DNA of 28,858 nucleotides. Source: a virus. Location: positions 1-28,858 of the IMG/VR virus record IMGVR_UViG_3300028920_000752; one strand, 5' to 3'. The position numbers and the translations under genes are program-made. Positions within the stretch are counted from its first letter, which is position 1. Each line of letters begins with the position of its first letter. Below the pieces are notes generated by a model, which was not told the DNA's origin, made no database searches, and saw only the letters and a program-made list of their open reading frames with translations. Below are positions 1-5,497 of this stretch, one piece after another.

Positions 1-1
1 G

Positions 2-316
2 GATGGGAAATGGGGATGGAAGGTCGCAACGGAAAAAGGGGTAGGGTTGCAGAAGGTGGACGGCATAGGCGGAAGTCTATGGGTCATGAAAGCTCGCGTG
101 TTTGACTTGATGCCATCGCCGTGGTTCGAGTTCAAGACGCTGAGTGCGAGCTGCACCGTTCCAGAAGACTTGGTGTTCTCAAAGAAGGCCAAAGATTCGG
201 GGATAGATATGCATGTGGACTGGGACACACACGCGGGCCATGTGGCAAGCGGGCTCATGACGAAGGATGGCATGCTGACCGTGGCGGCCACGGGCCAGGC
301 GTTGATGAGGACGTAA
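2..316 (+). CDS. Glycosyltransferase family 2-like protein, C-terminal part
   Basis: The reading frame is open from the window edge, so the true start lies upstream; the TTG at 47 is only the first possible start inside the window. The visible part has the late motifs of GT-A fold (family 2) glycosyltransferases: a GGSLWVMKARVFD segment (the usual 'small glycine, then R-x-V/I-F' acceptor-loop region), an aromatic PWFEF, then PEDLVFSKKAKDSG, equivalent to the conserved ED-x-x-F-x-x-K motif holding the catalytic-base region, and VDWDTHAGHV, like the late D-x-x-x-x-x-H motif. Family members move a sugar from a nucleotide sugar to an acceptor. In phages they may modify DNA, virion proteins or host surface glycans; the acceptor cannot be told here. 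The next gene starts 3 bases after its stop. Only about 105 residues are visible. Confidence 0.7.
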   Translation, partial: DGKWGWKVATEKGVGLQKVDGIGGSLWVMKARVFDLMPSPWFEFKTLSASCTVPEDLVFSKKAKDSGIDMHVDWDTHAGHVASGLMTKDGMLTVAATGQALMRT

Positions 317-319
317 GAG

Positions 320-592
320 ATGAACAGACGAGCGTTTTTGAAGAGGCTTGGCATTGGGGCGGCGGCAACGGTAGCGGCACCCTTGGTGGCTAGGTCGCAA
401 GAAAAAGAGGTCCCAAAACCAGAGATCTCAACAGAGTCCATGCGCCATGATCACATTCTTCTGGTCCCGCCACATCTAGAATCGAAGGCGCGTGAGATTT
501 GCGGATGGGGCAATCTGGCGCCGGGTGCGCCGTTAACGTCGGAAAAGTTGCGAAGACTTAGACAGACGTTCAGGACGTTGAGTAGGACGTGA
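320..592 (+). CDS. Small protein with twin-arginine (Tat) signal peptide
   Basis: This 90-residue protein begins with a textbook Tat signal: N-R-R-A-F-L-K at residues 2-8 (consensus S/T-R-R-x-F-L-K), then an Ala/Gly/Val-rich hydrophobic stretch to about residue 24 and a possible cleavage site after PLVA. The signal predicts export in folded form across the host inner membrane. The mature part is only about 65 residues, with one cysteine (EICGWG), a central HDHILLVPPHL stretch and a basic tail (EKLRRLRQTFRTLSRT). I recognise no family. It lies between the glycosyltransferase and small genes before terminase, with a modest GTAAGAG ribosome site, and its stop overlaps the next start (TGATG). An alternative is that the hydrophobic stretch stays as a membrane anchor. 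Confidence 0.75.
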   Translation: MNRRAFLKRLGIGAAATVAAPLVARSQEKEVPKPEISTESMRHDHILLVPPHLESKAREICGWGNLAPGAPLTSEKLRRLRQTFRTLSRT

Positions 593-828
593 TGACGACC
601 CCAGCCAAAACAGCGATACGCTCGTTTCTGACAGACACGTTGCGTGTGCCAGGAGACGCCGGGACTGCCGTGTATTCGCCTGTAGCACGGATAACTGATG
701 ACACGGGCGAGTTTCTCTACCTGTACGAGTTCCAGCGAATGGAGGAAGACGATGGTGCCAGACAAACTGATGAGATGTGTGCGAAAGGTGGCGAGGACGA
801 TCACGCCGCGCAAGAAGGGGCAGACTAA
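592..828 (+). CDS. Hypothetical small acidic protein
   Basis: A 78-residue protein starting at ATG 592, which overlaps the upstream TGA in a TGATG junction (a GTG one codon earlier is possible). No family recognised. The first 50 residues (FLTDTLRVPGDAGTAVYSPV, then DDTGEFLYLYEFQRM) look like ordinary folded protein. The last 28 are acidic and low in hydrophobics and are read out of frame with the next gene, which starts at 752 inside this one. The tail may therefore be passively encoded. It probably belongs to the same transcription unit as terminase. Confidence 0.55.
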   Translation: MTTPAKTAIRSFLTDTLRVPGDAGTAVYSPVARITDDTGEFLYLYEFQRMEEDDGARQTDEMCAKGGEDDHAAQEGAD

Positions 829-904
829 GAAATCTGCCGCTTATGCTACGTGCATAAAGGCGACGGGTCAGAAGCCGCATCGGCGGAAAAAGAAACGCGC
901 ATGA
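752..904 (+). CDS. Hypothetical 50-residue very basic protein
   Basis: I place the start at ATG 752 because a GGAGG Shine-Dalgarno sequence sits at 740-744, and because the frame upstream of it overlaps the previous gene. The product has about 17 Lys/Arg in 50 residues, ending HRRKKKRA, with a run PRKKGQTKKSA in the middle and two cysteines. Such a charge suggests binding to nucleic acid, but no domain is recognised. Its stop overlaps the terminase start (ATGA at 901-904), pointing to translational coupling. It could be a terminase accessory factor, but there is no direct evidence of that. Confidence 0.6.
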   Translation: MVPDKLMRCVRKVARTITPRKKGQTKKSAAYATCIKATGQKPHRRKKKRA

Positions 905-2700
905 TTCAGATCTACAAATTCCCGTATCGGGGTGAGTGGCGCGTCGCGACCGAGGCGCGGATCAAGCAACTCGAAGAAGGCAAGGCCGACGACCGCAAGT
1001 CCGCAAAAGAGATACGGGAGATGTGGGATCAGTACCAGAAGAATCGGCTCTCGTTCTTTCTGCCGCATGGACCAAAGCTGAAGGCGATGGTGAAGCAACC
1101 ATCGGGCGTCTTGCGGAACGTCATCCAGCGCGACAAGATACCACATTGCGGTGCGGGAACGACTGGCGCAGAGTTCATTAACAACACTGAGCAGACATTC
1201 ACGATGTTCCTGAAAGTGAGCCAGGGTGGCGGCACTTGTCATGGCATGATCTTCTCGCTGGTGCGTTGCGTGAAATGTGATCCCGACTGGATGTGTTTCA
1301 CAGATCATGGGCTCAAGCACATTCCATACACCGGCCCAAAGGACTGGCTGATAACGGCAGACTCGTGGAACAAGATGCAGCGCATCTGGCGCGAATACCT
1401 GACATTCATTCCGGAGTATGAACTTGAGAAAAGGCATTACGCTATCGCGCACACGTTGCGGCATGGACACATTCAGGAAGCGCCTCCCCTACTCGTTAGT
1501 GGCACAGTGTTTCATTTCTGTTCGTACTCGCAGTGGCACCATAGAGCACTTAGCGGGAAACAGCTCGACGGAGGACAATGGGACGAGCAGATGCCTGAGG
1601 AGATGGCGGACGAATACTTCGAGCGCCTCTCAACGCGCCGCATCGTAGTGGATGGGGAAACGGTGTATCAGCCACAGACATGCGCTACGCTCACAGGCCA
1701 CGTACAGGAGGGCAACCCAGACACGGGTGGCGGGGGCTGGCTCAAGACGAAGATGTACGACGGACGCGACATGAAGGGCACCAGTATCGCCGTCTATCAG
1801 ATGCCGGGCTGGTATGTGCCGGATGAGATCATAGATCGCAAGACAAAGCAAGAGAAGTACGAACGCGGCGTGGTCATTCCGAAGCAGAACAATGACAAGC
1901 ACGCGGAGCGGATAGGCCGTGCACGCTGGTTCGCAGAATGGGAAATGGTTGGCGGCTTGGTCATCGACAGGTGGGACCCCGCCATGCACTGGATTGACCC
2001 ATTCGAGATCCCGAAGGACTGGACACTGTATCGCGCTATCGACTACGGCAAGAATAAGCCTACAGCAGCGCTATGGGCAGCCGTGTCGCCCGACTTCGAT
2101 CTGTTCTTCTATCGCGAGTATTACACGACGAGTCTTAGTGTCGGGGAGAATGCGGCGAACATCGTTGAGGTGTCAGGGAACAAGCGACGTGCCCTAAAGA
2201 CAGACAACGATCCCCGCCTAGGCGAAACGTGGACTACGTTCGAGGAGATCATGTGCGGCGAAGAGTTCTTTGACAGCGTGCTTGACAGCCGCAGCTTCGG
2301 CACGCCATCGGATCGCGGAATGCTCACGATTGGGCAACTCTACAACGACTATGGCTGTTACTGCCGCAAGGCATCTGGCAAGCAGAACCGAACGCCGGAA
2401 GGAGATGGTGCGCTAGATCTCCTGAACAACTGGTTTGAGGTTAATCCGAATCGGCGACACTATGTCACAAAAAAGCCGGGTGCTGCACGCATCTACGTTT
2501 TCAACACGCTGAAACATTTCCGCGACGAGATTGAAACGCTGCAAGAGGGCAAGCGGCTAGACACGCAGCAGGACCACTTGATCTGTTGCGCGAAGTGGAT
2601 CGTTCTACTTGACCCGTCATACATGGGCCACAAGCAGCCACGAGACATCGAGGACAGACGTGTGAGCCGGAGACCGCGTGCACGCTTTACCAATTATTGA
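901..2700 (+). CDS. terL: Terminase large subunit (DNA-packaging ATPase/nuclease)
   Basis: A 599-residue protein with the two-domain layout of large terminases, the motor that pumps phage DNA into the prohead and cuts it. ATPase part: a PHG motif at 55-57, which often precedes the P-loop; two glycine-rich candidates for Walker A, GAGTTG at 84-89 and QGGGTCHG at 108-115; and DEQMPEE at 228-234 as Walker B with catalytic Glu. Nuclease part (RNase H fold): AIDYG with Asp381 after an aromatic strand, then TAALWAAV and an FYREYY strand, a middle acidic pair Asp458/Asp462, and DHLICCAKWI with Asp558, the usual DDH(L)-D-A-x-R-Y position. Neither P-loop candidate has the usual Lys. Start chosen at ATG 901 (ATGA overlap with the gene before) rather than GTG 850. 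No small terminase is recognised next to it. Confidence 0.88.
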   Translation: MIQIYKFPYRGEWRVATEARIKQLEEGKADDRKSAKEIREMWDQYQKNRLSFFLPHGPKLKAMVKQPSGVLRNVIQRDKIPHCGAGTTGAEFINNTEQTFTMFLKVSQGGGTCHGMIFSLVRCVKCDPDWMCFTDHGLKHIPYTGPKDWLITADSWNKMQRIWREYLTFIPEYELEKRHYAIAHTLRHGHIQEAPPLLVSGTVFHFCSYSQWHHRALSGKQLDGGQWDEQMPEEMADEYFERLSTRRIVVDGETVYQPQTCATLTGHVQEGNPDTGGGGWLKTKMYDGRDMKGTSIAVYQMPGWYVPDEIIDRKTKQEKYERGVVIPKQNNDKHAERIGRARWFAEWEMVGGLVIDRWDPAMHWIDPFEIPKDWTLYRAIDYGKNKPTAALWAAVSPDFDLFFYREYYTTSLSVGENAANIVEVSGNKRRALKTDNDPRLGETWTTFEEIMCGEEFFDSVLDSRSFGTPSDRGMLTIGQLYNDYGCYCRKASGKQNRTPEGDGALDLLNNWFEVNPNRRHYVTKKPGAARIYVFNTLKHFRDEIETLQEGKRLDTQQDHLICCAKWIVLLDPSYMGHKQPRDIEDRRVSRRPRARFTNY

Positions 2701-2727
2701 ACACGCAGATGAGTTGAAAGGAACGAC

Positions 2728-2961
2728 ATGAGTTGCACATGCAGAATATGGGAAGTGATCGGCGCGATCAACGGGAATTGCGTCTACGTCAAAGACAGTT
2801 TGACAGACGCGGAGACATTGCATTTTCTGGACAACACTCAAGTGCAGGGGGAGAGCGGGCAGATTCGCTATTTTTGGCCAGACGGGGATGGAATTGTAGC
2901 CCCGGCGGCGAACTCAGCATTCTGGCGCAGGAAAATGCACGAACATCGTCTAGCGCAATAG
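2728..2961 (+). CDS. Hypothetical protein (77 aa)
   Basis: ATG 2728 has a GAAAGGA ribosome site 6-7 bases upstream. The product is soluble-looking: SCTCRIWEVIGAING at the start, a YVKDSL segment, then QIRYFWPDGDGIVAPAANSAFWRRK near the end. Two cysteines sit at the N-terminus (C-T-C). I recognise no family. The alternation of hydrophobic and polar residues suggests a small beta domain. It follows terminase by 27 bases and precedes a small membrane protein by 12 bases, so it is probably co-transcribed with both. Confidence 0.6.
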   Translation: MSCTCRIWEVIGAINGNCVYVKDSLTDAETLHFLDNTQVQGESGQIRYFWPDGDGIVAPAANSAFWRRKMHEHRLAQ

Positions 2962-2973
2962 GGAGGCAAGAAC

Positions 2974-3120
2974 ATGAAGATATTCACAATCAACCTAGCT
3001 TTACTCGCGACGATCCCACTGACAATCTGGCTGGCGGCAACGAACCGTATCGGCTGGTGGACGGTCGTTGCGATTTGGGCATCGCATGTGTCGGCGATGA
3101 TCTCGTTTCGGAAACGATAA
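2974..3120 (+). CDS. Small two-helix membrane protein
   Basis: A 48-residue protein starting at ATG 2974 after a strong GGGAGGC ribosome site. It has two hydrophobic stretches: residues about 5-21 (TINLALLATIPLTIWLA) and about 27-44 (WWTVVAIWASHVSAMIS), joined by a short ATNRIG turn and ended by FRKR. This is a helical hairpin in the inner membrane with a basic cytoplasmic end. Size and topology would suit a small holin or an antiholin-like protein, but no lysin is nearby, so I leave the function open. The overlapping frame that starts at 2733 looks like a shadow. Confidence 0.6.
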   Translation: MKIFTINLALLATIPLTIWLAATNRIGWWTVVAIWASHVSAMISFRKR

Positions 3121-3129
3121 CGCAGAAAT

Positions 3130-3235
3130 GAGGGGCAAGTGAAACCCAACACCAAACACCATCGGGCGCGTGCGGAGGCTTCGGCATGGGAAGTCGCGCC
3201 CTGCTCTGCTAATGGCGCGGGATCACTTGTCCCTC
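3130..3235 (+). repeat. Imperfect inverted repeat, attC-like boundary site (site 0)
   Basis: Outer arms GAGGGGCAAGTGA (3130-3142) and TCACTTGTCCCTC (3223-3235) pair with one mismatch. Inner arms GGGCGCG and CGCGCCC pair further in. The right part (CTAATG..CGC..CACTTGTCCC, then TCCATT) resembles the right end of the cassette array at 7278-7310. It does not have the AAC/GTT ends of the true attC-like sites, so its role as the ancestral insertion point is an inference. Confidence 0.4.
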
Positions 3236-3267
3236 TCCATTTCCTTGTTCGCCTCTTGAAGCTATAA
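3139..3267 (+). CDS. Possible small ORF (42 aa)
   Basis: A GTG start at 3139 follows AGGGGCAA and the frame runs to TAA at 3265-3267. The product begins MKPNTKHHRARAEASAWEV and ends PLHFLVRLLKL. Nothing about the composition is typical of a known family, and the whole frame lies inside an imperfect inverted repeat (3130-3235), so it may well be non-coding. Listed only because this 156-base gap holds no better gene. Confidence 0.2.
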   Translation: MKPNTKHHRARAEASAWEVAPCSANGAGSLVPLHFLVRLLKL

Positions 3268-3276
3268 GGAGGAGTG

Positions 3277-3459
3277 ATGAGTAAAGTGCTTAGTCTCGTG
3301 CTTGTGATATGCCTGTTAAGTCTGAGCGGTTGCGCCTGGATTATGCCGAATGTCGATAAAGCCAGAACAGAGCGCAGGCAAGAAGAATTACTTGAACGGC
3401 AATGTGAAGCTATTGAGCGTATCGCCGACGTGTTGGAACAAGAGGCGGAACAACCATGA
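3277..3459 (+). CDS. Small lipoprotein
   Basis: ATG 3277 is preceded by AAGGAGG; the GTG at 3274 is too close to that site. The 60-residue product has a lipoprotein signal: MSK, a hydrophobic run VLSLVLVICLLSL and the lipobox L-S-G-C with Cys19 as the lipidated residue. The mature part (about 42 residues) is a charged amphipathic helix (RTERRQEELLERQCEAIERIADVLEQEAEQ) likely to form a coiled coil. A short outer-membrane lipoprotein with a helical tail could be an o-spanin-type lysis protein or a superinfection-exclusion lipoprotein. No i-spanin is visible, so I do not choose. Its TGA overlaps the sulfotransferase start (ATGA). Confidence 0.75.
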   Translation: MSKVLSLVLVICLLSLSGCAWIMPNVDKARTERRQEELLERQCEAIERIADVLEQEAEQP

Positions 3460-4088
3460 TAGTCATCATCGTAGGATCATTCGGGTCAGGCACGACATTT
3501 CTGAGCGAAAGACTTCACGAGTCCGGCATTACAATGTGGACCCACAATCTGATGGCCCACGAAGACGCAGACATCTACGGGATGAACCAGGTCGAGTGCA
3601 TTTACAGTACGGCGAAACGGAATCATAATCCGATGACATACGATCCAAGCGAGTACTTTGTGAAACGGCTCACGGAGTATCGGGAATACCGCGAGACCTG
3701 TAGCGACGGAGACTGGGGATGCAAGGAGCCGCAGATCATATGGTTCACCAAAGCCTATGCCCAGGTCTTTCCAGACGCGAAGTACATCTGCTGCATTCGG
3801 AATCCGCTATCCTGCATAGAGAGTCAACGGAAGAAGAACAAGTATCTCCAAGGCGATGGCCTGGCATTGAAGACATGGACATACTATCTCCTGAACTTCT
3901 TGACGTATGGGGCGGAAGCGGAGCTAGCGGCACACTTCTTCAATTACGATGCCGACATGGAGCTAGAACAAGCGGCATTATCGAAGTTCCTTGGGCGCGA
4001 GATAGACCTGGTGAGCGCGTTTAAGTGGAAGCAAGCGCGTCGCCTTGCAATAGACCCAATACGGTACGGGCAAGAGACGGTCTACTGA
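3456..4088 (+). CDS. Sulfotransferase-like protein
   Basis: A 210-residue protein with the two PAPS-binding signatures of the sulfotransferase fold. The 5'-phosphosulfate loop is at the N-terminus: after strand MIVIIV comes GSFGSGTTFLSERL, like the G-x-x-x-S-G-T-T loop. The 3'-phosphate-binding motif is YICCIRNPLSCIESQRK at about residues 109-125 (R-x-P plus a Ser seven residues after the Arg), preceded by the usual F-P-D-A-K-Y strand. Members transfer sulfate from PAPS to sugars, peptides or small molecules. It starts in an ATGA overlap with the lipoprotein gene and ends one base inside the first attC-like site. Possible roles are host-surface or virion glycan modification, perhaps together with the glycosyltransferase at the window start; that link is inference. 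Confidence 0.8.
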   Translation: MIVIIVGSFGSGTTFLSERLHESGITMWTHNLMAHEDADIYGMNQVECIYSTAKRNHNPMTYDPSEYFVKRLTEYREYRETCSDGDWGCKEPQIIWFTKAYAQVFPDAKYICCIRNPLSCIESQRKKNKYLQGDGLALKTWTYYLLNFLTYGAEAELAAHFFNYDADMELEQAALSKFLGREIDLVSAFKWKQARRLAIDPIRYGQETVY

Positions 4089-4279
4089 ACGCCAGGATAA
4101 AGAAAGTCACAAAGCGCATGGTATTGCCAACGACAAGGATGAGGCTCAACATGAAGCGTGACAGCGGGAAAGGTGGCAAGCGTCAAGACCAGCCCTTGCG
4201 GCAGGACACCGACAGCGCTCGTGAAAGCGGCGCTTCATGTTGTAGCCCTCAATCCGCACACTCCAATTCATTGTTATGC
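4087..4279 (+). repeat. attC-like site A (first of array)
   Basis: The core hairpin pairs GAGGCTCAACATGAAGCG (4141-4158) with CGCTTCATGTTGTAGCCCTC (4231-4250), with two bulged bases. The right end R' is GTTATGC (4273-4279). The left end is less sure: GAACGCC at 4087, at the sulfotransferase stop, has the usual form, as does GCCAACG near 4127. The outer arms differ in length, so this site may be enlarged or decayed. About 210 bases here (4089-4300) hold no gene I can support apart from this repeat. Confidence 0.55.
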
Positions 4280-4300
4280 GCCGACAACAGGAGAGAGACG

Positions 4301-4492
4301 ATGCCAGAAGTATATACGTGTGAGTGCGGGAATCAGACATGGACGCTCTACAGCAGCGACGACATCGTGTGCGCGCTATGCGAGACACGATACCGCCTGC
4401 GCCTGTACGCCGGAGAGTTCAATGTGCGCCGTGAGGACTACGACAACACACCGCAGGGAACGCAAGGCATGACCAATGCCGCAGGCGCATAA
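4301..4492 (+). CDS. Small zinc-ribbon-like protein (cassette gene)
   Basis: Start at ATG 4301 with GGAGAGAG just upstream; the frame is open further left but that part lies in attC-like site A and looks non-coding. The 63-residue product has CECG at residues 7-10 and CALC about 20 residues later, an arrangement like a zinc ribbon, with a WTLYSSDDIV strand between the two pairs. The C-terminal half (FNVRREDYDNTPQGTQG) is polar. The TAA stop is inside the R'' end of the next site, as is common for integron cassettes. Function unknown; DNA, RNA or protein binding through zinc is the family-level expectation. Confidence 0.65.
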   Translation: MPEVYTCECGNQTWTLYSSDDIVCALCETRYRLRLYAGEFNVRREDYDNTPQGTQGMTNAAGA

Positions 4493-4621
4493 CGCCAGCC
4501 TTGAGCCGCTGGCGAGAAAAAATCACCAATGAGCGATGACTTTCATGTAAAGACCTTAGAAAACAATGGAGTGTTGGAGCGGGCGGCTTCTCGCCAGTCG
4601 CGCTCGAAGGCTTTGTTGGCT
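4487..4621 (+). repeat. attC-like site B (long loop)
   Basis: R'' GCATAAC at 4487-4493 and R' GTTGGCT at 4615-4621. The left stem AGCCTTGAGCCGCTGGCGAG (4497-4516) pairs with 4590-4612, whose reverse complement is CTCGCCAG-type sequence with three extra bases that would bulge. The loop contains the ATG of the next gene at 4529. GGCGCATAAC at the left end is the exact reverse complement of GTTATGCGCC at the start of the same cassette (10 bases). Confidence 0.75.
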
Positions 4622-4807
4622 GCTGTCGACGCCCTCGCGGATGCGTGCGACAAACACGCCAAGGCCGCAGCGTGCAGCGTTGACCATTCCGACTGGTGCG
4701 AGACGATGGAAGCGGTAGAATCGGCGGCACGGGCGTATCGCGAACTGCGTGCCGCCAACGCCGGGCTTCACCGGACTTCGGAAGCCGAGCACAACGAGAA
4801 AGGATAG
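4529..4807 (+). CDS. Hypothetical helical protein (cassette gene)
   Basis: A 92-residue product starting inside the loop of site B and stopping in the loop of site C. The first 30 residues (to about SRSKALL) come from the right arm of site B, the central part (AAVDALADACDKHAKAAACSVDHSDWCETMEAVESAARAYRELR) from the cassette body, and the tail after ANAGLH from the left arm of site C. The centre is strongly alpha-helical, Ala-rich, with three cysteines. No Shine-Dalgarno sequence is evident before ATG 4529, so an internal start such as the TTG codon at the recombination joint is possible. No family recognised. Confidence 0.55.
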   Translation: MSDDFHVKTLENNGVLERAASRQSRSKALLAAVDALADACDKHAKAAACSVDHSDWCETMEAVESAARAYRELRAANAGLHRTSEAEHNEKG

Positions 4808-4876
4808 GATTATGGATAACGTAGAGACAAAAGAAAACGCGGCTTCCGAAGGTGCGAGTGGAAGCCCTTGTTCGAC
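4753..4876 (+). repeat. attC-like site C (long loop)
   Basis: R'' CGCCAAC at 4753-4759, R' GTTCGAC at 4870-4876. Left stem GGGCTTCACCGGACTTCGGA (starting 4763) pairs with 4841-4867 (CTTCCGAAGG...GAAGCCC) with three bulged bases. GCCAAC is the reverse complement of GTTGGC at the start of the same cassette. The loop holds the stop of one gene (4805-4807) and the ATG of the next (4812). Confidence 0.75.
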
Positions 4877-5090
4877 GATTGAGTTCACTGACGGTTGCCC
4901 TGGCAGGGGTTGCCAGATTTGCGGCGATCCTGTCGAGACGCGCTTCGGAGGCTGCTTCCAGTGCGCTGATGCTGAGGCGGTCATAGCGACGGGCGCAGAC
5001 ATGCACGACAAGAAGGTGGCCGAAACGCCGAGGGAGAAACTGCGGTACGTTCTGAAGGCGTATGGCATTCCGTGCAGGCTGTTCAGATGA
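4812..5090 (+). CDS. Cys-rich small protein (cassette gene)
   Basis: ATG 4812 lies in the loop of site C with AAAGGAT upstream, 4 bases after the previous stop. The 92-residue product has a leader encoded by the site's right arm (to about GSPCSTIEF), then CPGRGCQICGDPVETRFGGCFQCADAE, with six cysteines in a C-x4-C-x2-C ... C-x2-C layout that suggests one or two zinc sites, and a helical C-terminus (EKLRYVLKAYGIPCRLF). The last 100 bases pass into the degenerate site D. Function unknown. Confidence 0.6.
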   Translation: MDNVETKENAASEGASGSPCSTIEFTDGCPGRGCQICGDPVETRFGGCFQCADAEAVIATGADMHDKKVAETPREKLRYVLKAYGIPCRLFR

Positions 5091-5190
5091 TGTATGGCGT
5101 GAAGGATTACTACGAGCAAGGCATTTGCTCTCCAGCCTGTAATGAGAAAGTTGTCCGCCCTTCATCGCCGCCTCCATCCGCTTGTTCGGT
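5019..5190 (+). repeat. Degenerate attC-like site D
   Basis: The right end R' GTTCGGT (5184-5190) is secure because GCACCGAAC at the end of the same downstream cassette (5348-5356) is its reverse complement. The left half is poor. GGCGTGAAGG near 5096-5105 can pair with CCTTCATCGCC at 5159-5169 with one bulge, and an inner GAGCAA/TTGCTC hairpin is present. GCCGAAAC near 5019 may be an R'' with one extra A. The site may have suffered indels. Confidence 0.4.
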
Positions 5191-5366
5191 GCGATGCTTT
5201 GGGTTGCGAAAAAAGGGCGAGGAAATGCCTCGGTCGCCATTGTTTCCGACATGGGCAGATGCATCGGTTGCAAGATTGGTTCATCCAGAAATACATGCTG
5301 ACGATTTTGAGGTCGTCAGGATTACGATTGAAAATCAAGATACAGATGCACCGAACGTTGACGTGA
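5142..5366 (+). CDS. HNH-type zinc-binding small protein, possibly frameshifted (cassette gene)
   Basis: This frame encodes RCDALGCEKRARKCLGRHCF followed by RHG, close to the C-x4-C-x(5-7)-C-x2-3-H-x-x-R-x(2-3)-G pattern seen at the start of many phage HNH-type proteins. The leader LHPLVRC crosses the R' of site D with GTT read as a Val codon, just as PIVRC does in the gene at 6264. ATG 5142 has no clear ribosome site. After about residue 45 the frame becomes less protein-like, while the frame one base back (next entry) becomes more so. Either two overlapping genes or one gene with a -1 shift near 5270-5280 is possible. Confidence 0.4.
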   Translation: MRKLSALHRRLHPLVRCDALGCEKRARKCLGRHCFRHGQMHRLQDWFIQKYMLTILRSSGLRLKIKIQMHRTLT

Positions 5367-5392
5367 GCATGTCCGAGAAGGGGGCACGATGA
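5225..5392 (+). CDS. Hypothetical small protein overlapping the HNH-type ORF
   Basis: ATG 5225 has a good GGCGAGGAA site directly upstream. The 55-residue product contains HPEIHADDFEVVRITIENQD, a convincing beta/helix segment, and ends APNVDVSMSEKGAR, where AAC of the R'' end is read in the same phase as in six other cassette genes. The same frame is open back to ATG 5087, which overlaps the stop of the gene before; a longer product with two extra Cys pairs is possible. Alternatively it is the displaced C-terminal half of the protein starting at 5142. Confidence 0.45.
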   Translation: MPRSPLFPTWADASVARLVHPEIHADDFEVVRITIENQDTDAPNVDVSMSEKGAR

Positions 5393-5497
5393 ACCGAACG
5401 CGAGGAAACATTGGCGACACCTCAGAACCATCCGCAGGGCGTGGGCGAGCGGAGAAGCCGCCCCCTTCTCGGAATATGCTCGACGTGCTCGTTGGGC
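5350..5497 (+). repeat. attC-like site E (long loop)
   Basis: R'' ACCGAAC at 5350-5356 and R' GTTGGGC at 5491-5497, which fits the integron consensus GTTRRRY exactly. Left stem GACGTGAGCATGTCCGAGAA (then GGGGGC) pairs with 5459-5487 nearly perfectly; the right arm has an extra base in each of two places, giving the bulges expected of attC. The 70-base loop contains ATG 5389 of the next gene and the stop of the last. Confidence 0.8.

Noticed and set aside
850-900. Upstream GTG start for terminase
   Set aside because: It overlaps the basic gene by more than 50 bases, whereas ATG 901 gives the common ATGA junction.
3245-3268. Promoter before the lipoprotein gene
   Set aside because: TATAAG at 3263 resembles a -10 box, but no acceptable -35 lies 16-18 bases upstream, and the sequence overlaps the AAGGAGG ribosome site.
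4025-4300. N-terminal extension of the zinc-ribbon gene at 4301
   Set aside because: The open frame there overlaps the end of the sulfotransferase gene and the site A hairpin, and a ribosome site precedes ATG 4301.
4419-5273. Long minus-strand ORF across the array
   Set aside because: It runs opposite to the + strand Cys-rich genes with good starts, crosses several hairpins and encodes Arg/Ser/Pro-rich protein typical of a shadow frame.
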